Below, piece by piece: positions 44,166-55,322 of a stretch of 64,000 nucleotides of DNA (the first letter of the stretch is position 1; every line of letters begins with the position of its first letter). The stretch is taken from positions 14,775,580-14,839,579 of the forward strand of contig NC_091104.1 in the NCBI RefSeq assembly GCF_024713975.1. Direction: 5' to 3'. This DNA comes from Paralichthys olivaceus. Its lineage: Eukaryota; Chordata; Actinopteri; Pleuronectiformes; Paralichthyidae. The notes under the pieces were generated by a model. That model was not told the origin of the DNA, searched no databases, and saw only the letters and a list, made by a program, of their open reading frames with translations. A program made the translations under genes and the position numbers.

Positions 44166-46769
44166 GACAAGATGGAGAATATCCCTTGAATATTTGAAGG
44201 TCTACCACACAAATTAAGATGCCAACCAGCATTTGATGTTAGAAGATGTTTGCGACAAGCAGTGGATGTTAGGGACATATCTTCAGTTGTGTACCTTAGG
44301 ATCACATCGTAACAAGTAAAACCTGAGGGTACGCTGTGGCTAAAGGTGAATCTGACTGGCTATCTCATTAACTAACGCTTGCCTACTGTTAGATGAAAAT
44401 AATGTAATCACTGATTATTAATGGTGAGCACAAATCTGTACACAAAACACATTTCCTGATAACTGATAACTCATTTATAACTCTTCAACTGACTGTAATA
44501 ATGTTGCAATTGCTACCATCTCCACCGTGTAAACTGACAAATGATCTGATCTCTGTCTGGTATACTGAAACCAAAACCTGTTTGTCATGTAATAGGATGT
44601 TTGGATCCATCTTCATATAGTGGAACAAATGTTTCATATAATTTTTTACATTTCGAGAGTACTTAGTATAGTACATATACTGTGTATATGTTAATTCCAT
44701 TTTACCACACACCTCAAAACCTTCTTTCTTCTTTGTTCAGTTTATTGGCAGGTGGAAATCTACATCAAAGCGCATTACCGCCATCTATTGTGTTGGTGCA
44801 CCATTCATGGAGGTACTTTATTCAATAGATTTTTATCATCATGGGTAAAATTTCCTTTGATCTTCAAAAGGAAAATATCCTTTGGTGATGCTTTTTGATT
44901 GTCAGGGTTAGGGTTAATCAAGTAAACAAAAAAGTTTCTGTACTTGAAGGGTGTTTCAAGTTGGATACATATAAACCGAAAAAAGAAGAAGAAATTCTTC
45001 TTAATTTTTGTTTGTCTTGCTCCGATATTGATATTCTCATGGACCAACTTGAAGCCACGAAGTCCCAGGACTTCTGTCTCACAGAAACCGAACCTCAACA
45101 TCTGCCAATGCCTGAGATCATCCCAGAGCAGGAAGAATGCAAACTGGTCAGCATCATTCACAGTTATACACTATGTTTATTTACAATATTGCTGATCAGT
45201 TAGTTTATATATTTTAGCCTGTAGATAACCCTTAGGAGAACATAGACCTGGCCTTTATGCTGTAGATTCTGTAGTGGCTGATTCACTAAACTCACGAGGC
45301 CTTTGTTTTGAAGGTACTAAACAGCACATACAAGGCTCCAAAGCATGCAGATCATAAATTAGATATTATCTTCTATTAGATTTAATATTATCTTCAAGAA
45401 AATACTCTGATATCTAAAAGGCAAAATATGGTCTGTTTGACAAATGTATTATAATATAGGACATTTAAACAGAGGGGGTAGGTGTAAATCAACAGCTCGT
45501 ACATCCGACAAAACAATTTGAAACAATAAAAAGTGTTATTCTATGAAGGGTATATATTTTCAGTAAATCCTTTTGTAAAATTGGAGACTCTAAGTTGAAC
45601 ATAGGTGTGAATGTGAGCATGAATTGTTTGTGTCTTTATGTCAGTCCTGTTGTATGCTGCCAACCTGTCCAAGGTGTCCCCACTGGCTTCTCACCCCAAT
45701 GTCAGCTGACACCCCCACAACCCTTATACAATAAAAACAACCTCAATTTATTTAAAACATTCTATCAAGTTATTATAATCACTACTTATATGTGCCTAAT
45801 TACATGCATTTGTAATGACATCCTATCTGTTTTCCACAGGAACCTCGGAATGAGGAAAAAATTAAACAGCTTTGGGAGAAAAAGTCTGAACAATTGAGGG
45901 TAGGGACTATTTTCTGTGATTGATATGTTATTCTCATATCACCTCCCTGGAGGCTGGATTAAACCTTGACGTTATGCACACATTCACTTTTCACTTTGTA
46001 TTGAGCCATTTTCACTGATCAGCTGTTGATGAACCATCGTCTGTGTTGCAGCGAGCGATGTCCCAGATTCAGAAAGGCTTGGATTCAAAGTCCAATTCAA
46101 TTTATCCCACTAAACCTCCATCCAGTAATAAGGTGAGATCTGATTATTTCGTCTGATTCAAATGATCAATCTTTCATTTCATATGTATGTAAATATCGTG
46201 TATATTAAATTCTAATTTAATTTGTTCATTTTGCTGATGTTGCCAGGACATAAACTGTCCCGTCAAGCCCAACAATACAGTCAAGCTGAGGGAGAAGGCG
46301 CTTCATACCTGTGAGGAGAAGGAGGAGCTGCAAAGGTACAGCACTGTGTTTACAAGCCACACCTTGACCCACTTCTCACTGATCAGTATCCCACATTGGC
46401 CCTGGGCAAATGACAACAGCAAATAGAGAATCACAAAGACAAATCCCAAAACACAACAACAAAAAGCAAAACACAACAACAATTCTTTTGAATATAGGAG
46501 ATGGTGAATATCCTTGTACATTTGATGGTCTTCTGCACCATTTAAGTTACAAATAACCAGTTAGTAGGTGTTAACAGTCGCCAGGGACATAACTTCAGTT
46601 GTGCGCCTTAGCGTCATCAAGTGTTTAGACGTTGTAATCAACAGTGTAATCAACGCTCAGTAGATCAGTTGTCATTACCTCTATGCCCTTTTGAACTAAA
46701 CACTGTACCATTTTAGAACATAAGAAAAGATGAAGAATATCCCTCTCCTGTTCAATCGCACTGAATAAT

Positions 46770-47150
46770 GCCTACCACCAGTTGATCCTAGCAGATGTTA
46801 GTGAGCACCTTCACACACATCTTCAGTGATGGAACTATAAGCCAGTGAGTTGAGGAGGCCCTCCCTGTCCCCTTCTTGGACAAATTTGTCCTTTGACCTG
46901 CATTTGCTTTGGACGGCAAGGCATTGGTAGCAGTTCTCATTCTGGCCCATGTGATTATTTCTTCAAGTTTCCCTAGCAACTTACTGGTGTCATCATGTCA
47001 TCCATGTAGGCCCTGATTGGTGTTAATCGGACCCCCAACTTTTGTCACTCACCACCTACCACCCATTTTGAAGCTCTGATAATCACTTTCATCACCATGA
47101 TGAACGCGAGTGGGGAGAGCTATGTAGACAGCTATGATGCCTATAGACAC
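46770..47150 (-). mobile_element. LINE reverse-transcriptase fragment replacing exons of the relic
   Basis: The minus strand encodes GVRLTPIRAYMDDMM, then LLGKLEEIITWARMR. A YMDD catalytic box and a following KLEE..WARM block are typical of a fish non-LTR reverse transcriptase. Later frames are disrupted. The fragment sits between the exon 9-like and exon 14-like pieces of the relic and probably inserted with, or after, loss of exons 10-13. Confidence 0.7.
46967..46980. promoter_or_regulatory. Candidate X-box upstream of cfap99 copy 3, inside LINE-derived DNA
   Basis: GTTTCCCTAGCAAC fits RYYNYY(N2)RRNRAC at every position. It lies 537 bases upstream of the copy 3 start codon, within the dead reverse-transcriptase fragment (opposite the LLGKLEE codons). 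It may be a chance match. Copy 3 has lost the palindromic X-box of copy 1, so this is the nearest remaining candidate I found. Confidence 0.35.
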
Positions 47151-47516
47151 TCATGTTATGTTCTTTGGCATGTTGCAGGAAAGAGAAGGGGAGGGAGGCC
47201 AGCCTGGATATTGAGCAGAAAGCTGCTCAACACAAAAGAGTTTTGGCTCTGCAGAAGAAGTCTGAGGAAAAACAGCAAGATCTGCAAAGACTCAACCAAA
47301 TCAAGAGCAGCGAGGCCAAAACCGCTGAGCATGGTATTGGTTCGAGCTGAAAGCTGCTCTTCTCCCTCAGAAAACTCTTCATGAATCAAGAATATTTTAG
47401 AACAAATATATATTTTTCCACTTTTCTATTGGTGATAACTTTTTTTTCTCTCTGCAAGTGCAGATCATCTCACCACAGTTATCACTCTCCATCTGTTTTC
47501 TGCAGGTTGTTGTAAA

Positions 47517-50500
47517 ATGGCATCCATCTATGGATCTCTTGTCAAGGAGGCTATTGCATTGCTGGATAAATTCAGCGCTGGCAAACAGAGTTTGGATGAC
47601 TTCATAAAAGATGCTGCTAAAGATCTGCAGGTAGGTAAAGTCAGATCTGTGTCAGTTTTATATTTTCATGTAACACCAATTTGAATTTGAATTGTTTCCC
47701 CTTTCTACTGCATTTTTTATAGCTTTTTTGAGGGGTGGGTTATTCTTGTTTATTTTATTCATAGCTTCAGGAAAAAAAGACAGAACATTGAGGCGGTTAT
47801 CAAACAAGAATACATTTTGCCCGTGATTTAAAGTTTCTTACTATTGAGACCAGCCTTTATTGGCTTTTTCTGGAATGGGAGGAAGATTGTTCCCATAGAC
47901 ATGTTAGAAGCAATGAAAGACTTCTGACCAGTGTAGTTTGCTGCAGAAACAAAACATGTGAGCCAGGGTTCCTTTAGATTGTTTGTATTTGATACAGAGT
48001 GGAGATGAGGATGGTTAAACTGAGTGTAATTTAACAGGTGAATGATAGTCTATGTAGGACCTTATATTGAATTAGCTGATGGTTGGAGTCAATTGAGCAA
48101 GAGTGTATGCTAAGAAGACATTTAGCCCATTAACCCTTTGAGATTTCTACTCCCATGTCACTCTCCCAGGACGTCCTCAGATGCTGCATAGGTCGAGCAG
48201 TCGCGCAACATATTTACAAACTTAGAGACCAGTTTTTTGGTAACAGGTTCAGTTGTCAGTAAGGACTGAAGCTCATCAGGAGAATTATAAGTTTCAAAGT
48301 TTGAAATATTTCCTCTGACATAGTTCCTGATTTGCAGATACCCGAAAAAAATCTGATGACTGCGGTATAGATTTGACTTTAAGCGGAGCAAATGAGGATA
48401 ATCCATTATTAGTATACAAGTCACTGATGGTAGCGGGAACTTTCCTCCAGATTTAAACAACAGCATCTTTGGGAAGGGAGAAATGCATGATTATAACAAA
48501 TGGGGGATAAAGTAGAAGTGTTTGGTAAATTGAACACTTCCTTTATTTGATGCCATACCTTTAGTGTCAGTTTTATATTTTGACTATAAAACCAATCCCT
48601 TTAAATGACCTAAGAGGTTTTTTGGAGTAGCGCTGGAAGGGAACTACCACTGCTCTATAGACAGCCATGATGGGGTGTCTTTAAGCTCTTCAGGATATGC
48701 ATCCTGTCAATAAATATGGGCTCAGGCTAAGGCTGTCTTTAGATTTACAAAGATATTTTTGGGTGCTTGACAGGTCACCATTTCACAGCATTAGTATGGC
48801 CAATCATTGACAGGGAAAGTGTTTGCCAGTATTCATTATCACTCCTAAGTTTATCATAACTCTATAGTCCAGTTTATAAAGAAGGTCTCATTGCTAAGGA
48901 ACAGGTGCTCCAGGTCCCCAGGCACTTTACATGGTCAGTAATTTCAAACAGAAGATTGCAGAGAAACCCAGGCTCTAGATCCTGACTCAGAGGCATAAAT
49001 TCACTCTTCTACCAACTTATAGTACACCCCGATAGCTTCCCAAACTTTTTAATAAGGTCTAGCAGTGGTGGGACAGATTCCTCACACTGTGACAGAAATA
49101 AAACTATGTCATCAGCTACTGCAAATTTTCTTAGGAATCCATTTTCCAAGAACCTAATTATTCCTACATGAAAACATTTTTTTGCAGAACATGGATGCTC
49201 AGCATAAGAAGTTCATACTTGATGTTGTCTCTGGATGCACTGAGTACAAAAAGTTACTGGACGCAGTTGTCAACGTCTTCTACGGCCAGAATGGGAGTTG
49301 GTTATCCAGAGGTGACCGGAGCCAGTTTCTCAGTAAGTCAAAGAAAATAAACAGACATGAATTTTTGATAAAAGAACATATTTATAACATTTTGTTGCTC
49401 CTTAGTTATCTGTTACCTCACCACATTCGTCCTCGATGACATTGGGCTTCAGTGTTTTAGCAACATTGTCAAATCTCTGGACATCAAGAAGATGCACACA
49501 GTAAGTTCCTGAACACATCACTGTCCTTGTAATGGAAAGACACAGCAATAAAAGCTCTGTTGTGTGTTTTGTTATAGTTCCTCAACTTCTTCTTCACGCA
49601 CCTCACCACATGGATACAGGAAGAGTGGAATAATATCTACGATGCAGCCTGTGTGGAGGAACAGTGGATCGGTCCCCTGCTGAGGTAAAATGGTCCTGGA
49701 AAATCCTTCTCATACTGTTATATTATAAAAACAAGACATAGCAGCATATGTCTGTTTGTCCTTTAGATGGCGCCCCGATATTGATATTCTAATGGACCAG
49801 CTTGCTTTGAAAATATCCTGTGGGAGTCAGGTCAAGAAAGCTCCAATCAAAATCACAAAGCCCCGGGAGTTCTGTCTCACCAAACCCAAACCTCGACCTC
49901 TGCCGATCCCAAAGCTCATCCCACAGCAGGAAAAATACAAACCGGTCAGCCTCATTCACAGTTGTACACTGTATTTACTTTCAATATTGCTGATCAGTTG
50001 GTTTACATATGTACTGGCTGCTGTTTTAGCTTGTAGGTAACCCTTATGAGAACATACACCTGGCCTTTATGCTGTAGATTCTGCAGTGGCTGATTCACTG
50101 AACTTGTGAGGCTTTTGTCTTGAAGGTACCAAACAGCACATACAAGGCTCCAAAGGAGATGCAGATCATAAAGGAGATAAAACAGGAGAACCATCAGAAG
50201 ACTAAGGTACAGTGTCTGATTTTACTATTATCTTTAAAAATGATTCTAATGTGTAAAAGGCTAAAGATGGTCAGTTTAACAAATATATTATAATACAGGA
50301 CATTTAAACAGAGGGGGTTAGGAGTAAATCAACAGCTAATATATCCAACAGTTAGATAAAACACAGAGAAACATTAGAGAACATTAATAAATATATTCTA
50401 TACCATTGTAAGTGGGGTTTATGGTGTTTCAACAATTTCTAAGTATACAAATATCTTGGTTTGACATAAATGCACTAATGTTGCTTCTGTTGTTTCCAAT

Positions 50501-53500
50501 TTCAATTAAATGTGAAGGGTGTATATTGTCAGTATATTGGAGACTCCAAATTGAACATAGGTGCAAATGTGAGCATGAATGGTTGTTTGTGTCTATATGT
50601 CAGTCCTGTGATATGCTCTCGACCTGTCCAAGATGTACCTCGCCTCTGGCCCAATGTCAGCTAACACCCCCAAAATAATGAAACAATAAACACAACCTGT
50701 CACAGTTATTAACTATTTAAAGTGTTGTCTGATAATCACCACTTATATGTGCCTAATTACATGCATTTGTAATGACATCCTGTCTGTTTTCCCCAGGAAC
50801 TGCTAAATGAGGCAAATGTGAAACAGTTCAGATGTGGGAATCCAGAGAAGTCTGAAAAGACCAAGGTAGGGACTATTTTCTGTGATCAATATGTTTTTCT
50901 CATATCACCTCCCTGGAGGCTGGATTAAACCTTGACGTTAAGCACACATTCACTTTTCACTTTGTATTGAGACATTTTCACTGATCAGCTGTTGATGAAC
51001 CATCGTCTGTGTTGCAGCGAGCGATGTCCCAGATTCAGAAAGACTTGGATTCAAAGCTCCAGTTCAAGCCATTTCATCACTCTGAACCTCCACCCAGTAA
51101 TAAGGTGAGATCTGATTATTCCATCTGATTCAAATGATCTATCAATCTTTCATTGCATATGTATGTTAATATCATGTATATTCATTTCTAATTTAATTTG
51201 TTCATTTTGCTGATGTTGTCAGAACATAAACTGTCCCGTCAAGCCCAACAATGCAGCCAAGCTGAGGCAGAGGGCGCTCTATAACCATAAGAAGAAGGAG
51301 GCGCTGCAAAGGTACAGCACTGTGTTTAAAAGCCACACCTTGACCCACTTCTCAGCATGATCAGTATCCTACGGTGGCCAGGAAGGACAAATGACAACAG
51401 CAAATAGAGAATCACAATGATAAATAACACAACAACAAAAAGCAAAACACAACAGCAAATATTTGGGAATATAGGACTAGATGGTGAATATCCCTTGTAC
51501 ATTTGAAGGTCTTCTGCACCATTTAAATCGCCATCTACCAGTAGATGTTAGCAGGTGTTAGTGACCATGAGCAGGTGTTAGGCACATAACTTCAGTTGTG
51601 TAGATCTCTCTTCTAACTCTTAGCTGTTTGGATTTGGTGCCAGATAATGCTAGTGTATTTTAAACATCCAGAGAACCCTGGAATTCCAAGAATCACACTG
51701 ACAAGTCAGAAAACAACAAAAAGCAAAACACACCATTAACTTCTACCAGAAAAGGTAGGTACCTGCTTTGACAAGAGTTATTGCCTATTGGACGGAAGCA
51801 CTGTTCCTCTTTTGAACAGATGGGAACACTAGATGGGGTGTGTCTGAATAGTCCATTTCAAGTGAGTGAACTGTATTTCAGCAGCCACAGTGCTTCCGTC
51901 CAACAATCCTTGTCATAGCAGGTAGCTACCTTTTCCGGTAGAAGTTAATGTCATTGTGTTTTTTAATTGTTGTTATGATTTGCCATTGTGATTCCCTGTT
52001 TGTCATTGTGTTTACCTTTTAGTTGTTGTGTTTTGTGATTTACCGTTGTGATTCCCTGTTTGCAATTTTAATTTGCCCTTCAGAGCTACCGTAGAATCCT
52101 ACACAGGACACAATTTAGAATGAACTGCAGAGAAATGTAAATTCGAGGGAGTTAACAATTCTTGAGAATGGTTTGATTAATGTAACTGCATAGAAATATA
52201 TAAAATAGTCCCTTGATCCAATTTAGATTTTCTAAATTCAAACAACACTAGAGTAATGTCTATGTGTTTTTGTGCATGTTGATGCAGGGTGGAGCGTTTG
52301 GCAGAAGGAGGAGGTGAGGCCTCCTCTTTCGTACAGTGGCAGAAGAATATGCGAGAGAGGGACCTTCAGGAGGAGCTGGCCAAGCTTGAGCAAAGGCATC
52401 TGGAGGGACTCATCAGTCACAAGGAGGCAGAAATTGCCCGAATAAACATCATGGAGAGCAACCAGAAGGCCGCTCAGCTCAAGAAAGAAGAGGTTGGAAA
52501 AGACCACTCAACAATCATTAATAAAATGCATTTACAGAAGATTACACGGTGCATTAGTTACATAAAAGCATGTCTGTTTTCTACAAACATCTTTAAACAA
52601 GTAATTTTACAAGGGATTTACAATTATACATGAATTAAATGGTTGCCATAAAATTGTAATTAGGGTTGCTTTGTTGTGTATCGCAGACAGCTCAGCTGAT
52701 GAGGGAATATGCTGAGAAGAGGTTGCAGGAAGAGGAAGAACTGAGGGACTTGGTACAACAAGTGGCAGAAGGACACAAGAACTCAAAAATGGCCAAAGAG
52801 AAGTTACAGCAATTCAAGCAAAGTATAGGTACGACTCCACTTGTGATTTAATTCAATTTTTTTGTCAAGATTTCCTTTTAATTCTCTTGTACATTTCACA
52901 GTGAGAGAAGTCTCAGGGCAAAGTCAAGCACTCCTTCGACAAGCACTGGAGGAAGCACAGGCAGAACTGAGCAGGAAGTTTCAAACCATCCTTGAAATCC
53001 GTGCCATTGAGTCACTTCCTCACATCCGAATGAAATATTTTGACGACACAAAGGTGAGTGGGGAAGACGTCATTACAAATTTCACGTACTTTCATGTACA
53101 GTATCTCCAAGTTAACCTGTTGTCCCTTGTCAGACTGCAGGACATGAACTGATGGGAGAGATGTCCATGATCGAGCTGAAGTTGCGACTGGCCCACCTGA
53201 AGGAAGTCCAGCAAACAGAGCAGCGGGAGAAACATGAGCACATCCTGGAGGAGAAGCAGAAAAAGAAGAAGCTGGATTTGGAATCAGAGATCGAGTACCT
53301 CCGCGAGAGAGTAATGGCACAGGCTGAAACCACCAGGTCAGGAAAAACATGTTCGGCTCTGACTTAATTATGGCAGCGGGAAAAATATACAAACACAAAT
53401 ATCATACAGACATTAATGTTATGTTCTTTGGCATGTTGCAGGGAAAAGGAGAGGAAGGCCACCCTGGATCTTCAGCAGAAAGTTGCTCAAGAAAAGAGAG

Positions 53501-53798
53501 TTCTGGCTATGCAGAAGAAGCTCGAGGAAGAGCAGCGAAGACTAGAGCAAATCAAGAGCAGCAAGGCCAAAACCGCTGAACAAACAACAAGAGTGAGTAT
53601 GAAATCCAAATCAAAAAAGTTACTGCTCTCACTGACAGTTTTAGCTTTTTCTGGTTTTATTATTTGTGTTTCATCCATAGAAATAATATCCCTCATTCAT
53701 CTCCACATTTCTCTTCTTCCCAGAAAACCGTGACGGCGGAGGAGAAGTGTGAGTTGATGAAAAAGAATTTAGAGCAGTTGATCCAGAGGGCCTTTTAA
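47517..53798 (+). CDS. cfap99: Cilia- and flagella-associated protein 99, copy 3 (second intact copy), 15 exons
   Basis: Exons: 47517-47630, 49188-49332, 49406-49500, 49578-49684, 49767-49944, 50126-50206, 50797-50865, 51018-51104, 51223-51311, 52288-52492, 52687-52828, 52902-53053, 53134-53336, 53442-53592, 53724-53798. Every exon of copy 1 has a counterpart. All junctions are GT-AG in the same phases, giving 1893 bases and 630 residues. The 12-residue difference comes from in-frame changes in exons 13 (3 bases) and 14 (33 bases). There are no stops or frameshifts, so it looks functional. Exons 2-5 and 10-12 are almost identical to copy 1, while exons 9 and 13 differ at many residues. Its upstream DNA begins at the duplication junction (about 47333) and lacks the X-box of copy 1, so expression may differ. 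Confidence 0.9.
47840..49165 (-). mobile_element. L1-like LINE fragment in intron 1 of cfap99 copy 3
   Basis: The minus strand of 48158-48466 encodes HQIFFGYLQIRNYVRG and other C-terminal reverse-transcriptase-like sequence. 48500-49165 is nearly identical to the fragment in copy 1 (37345-37960), including the region encoding VADD. This copy retains more of the element than copy 1. It is antisense to the gene and ends just before exon 2. Confidence 0.7.
51370..52094. mobile_element. MITE with long terminal inverted repeats in intron 9 of cfap99 copy 3
   Basis: The left arm starts 'ctacggtggccaggaagg' and the right arm on the opposite strand starts 'ctacggtagctctgaagg'. Inner arms also pair: 'ttaacttctaccagaaaagg' on the left with 'ttaacttctaccggaaaagg' on the right read backwards, then 'ggacggaagcactgt'. 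The whole element could fold into a long hairpin. No open reading frame of note. Flanks 'gtatcc' and 'gaatcc' may be an imperfect target duplication. Confidence 0.75.
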
Positions 53799-54352
53799 CT
53801 TTCAGACTCGGGCGATCATCAGTACCGGCTGCCAGGAGAGAAATACATTGAATAGCTGTTTCGTCTTTTATTACGTTTTTAATGTGACACATTTTTATTG
53901 CATTAAAATTTACAATCACAACAATCGATGTCAGATTTGTCTCGATGATGAAGTTTTCTACAGACTTGAATGTAGTCCACCTTTTACTGCAGGTGTAAAT
54001 TTAGTGTTTCATGTTGCACCAGGGTTTGTTATGTCCTTTAAATATTGAGATTTCAGAATTGTTTCATTTCTGCATTACACACACCCGTCTGTGGCCTTAG
54101 GACCTTTACCAGCATAAAAACTGCCCTTGTCAGGACCAGTGGATCTGATGGGGACCGAACTCAGGCTCTAATGAAGTAAAACATCATTTCTGGGGTCCTG
54201 GATAAGTTTAGGGGAAAGATGTGAAGTGTGGCAAGGTTAAGGTTAGGGTTTGGTATTAATCTGCCATGGTTAGGGTTAGGGATACAGTTTTGGTTAGGCT
54301 TTGCACAATGAATGGAAGTCAATGCAAAGTCTTAATAAGGATAGCTGCGCAA

Positions 54353-54406
<54 letters not shown>

Positions 54407-55322
54407 CAACAAACAGGAAGTAAAACTAAACAATGCAGGTGTTATTTCTTTGGCCCGTTTGTTTTTTGTATCAAGTTACAGTAAAAAACATTATTCATCA
54501 TGAATCAGCTGTCGTCTCTCAGAAGAGAACCAGGACTTTAACAGGAAAACGTTTTTATAGCACAATACAGATTAGAATATTTTATTTGTTGAAGAATTCA
54601 ATTCACATGTAGGAAAGTTTTTTCAATATTATAAATTAATAGAAGTGCTTGTAACTATAGATTTACAATTGAGCCTCACATTCCTGTGAATATAGGGGGA
54701 ATTATTTGCTCAATAGTGGTATGGTGGCATCATGTAAAATTAAATAAAAATCTAATAAAAAATACATATAAATGTTTTTTTAAAAAGCAAATTCTTGTCA
54801 ATAACTGGGAAATCCAATGCAATATTTTAAAATAACAAAATACAACTTTTTACCTGCGAAAAATATTTATTACATTAAAAGGTTGTACGTTTTGTATATT
54901 TATATTGTACGAAAAATTTTTATGTATATTGGTTAAAAATATATTTTTACTATTTACACTCACTTAGAATTTAACTGTTTAAAACTATCAAACAATACAA
55001 ATCGGACACAATCGTTTAAATACCACATTTCTCAAATGTTTAAAATGCTGCAGCAGTCTCCACACTGATTACACAAGGACCAATAGCGCCCCTGCTGGAG
55101 ACTGGGTTGGCCCTGATTGCAGCCCATTTTGTGCAGTTTTTTTTTCCCTCTAAAGCAAAATCACATGATACGTATTTTTGTCATATGACACTGATGAGAG
55201 ACCTGATCCCACTGAGAGAGAGCGACTTCCACATTAAAAACAACGGCAGCTCGACCACTTGTCAGGGATGCGATGCTGTAGACGGACACTGCTCGGGGGT
55301 CGCAATCGATAATATCCGGAGG
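53799..55322. other. 3' flank of cfap99 copy 3 and intergenic DNA
   Basis: Homology to the copy 1 3' flank continues to about 53840 and resumes briefly at about 54058-54075 ('tgtttcatttctgcatt'). The dispersed repeat copy (54105-54405) then follows. The rest is AT-rich without exons. An ATTAAA at 53902-53907 is a possible polyadenylation signal for copy 3. CpG content rises near 55200-55370 at the start of the next gene. Confidence 0.5.
54105..54405 (+). repeat. Dispersed repeat with 'ggttagg' motifs, copy 2, ending in (GT)n
   Basis: 'ggacctttaccagcataaaa', 'caggaccagtggatctgat', repeated 'ggttaggg' units and 'gcacaatgaatggaagtc' match the copy at 1793-1990 in order. It ends in a GT array at 54356-54405. 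Confidence 0.7.

Larger units (their letters stand above)
42371..44700. other. Spacer between cfap99 copy 1 and the relic copy
   Basis: Contains the 3' flank of copy 1, a hAT-like repeat beginning near 42722, AT-rich DNA to about 43860, and the duplicated 5' flank (43870-44165). No other coding sequence is convincing; open frames such as plus 43329-43577 lie in AT-rich repeat-like DNA. Confidence 0.6.
45015..47332 (+). pseudogene. Relic cfap99 copy 2, partial and frameshifted
   Basis: Recognisable pieces in order: exon 5-like 45015-45146 (acceptor AG deleted), exon 6-like 45314-45358 (two-base deletion, no donor), exon 7-like 45840-45899, exon 8-like 46052-46132, exon 9-like 46247-46335 and exon 14-like 47179-47332. 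Exons 1-4, 10-13 and 15 are missing. In the place of exons 10-13 lies a LINE fragment. Translated pieces such as DIDILMDQLEA, RAMSQIQKGLDSK and KIKQLWEKKSEQ show cfap99 ancestry with far more divergence than between copies 1 and 3. The last exon piece runs directly into the 5' flank of copy 3. It cannot encode a full protein. Confidence 0.9.
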
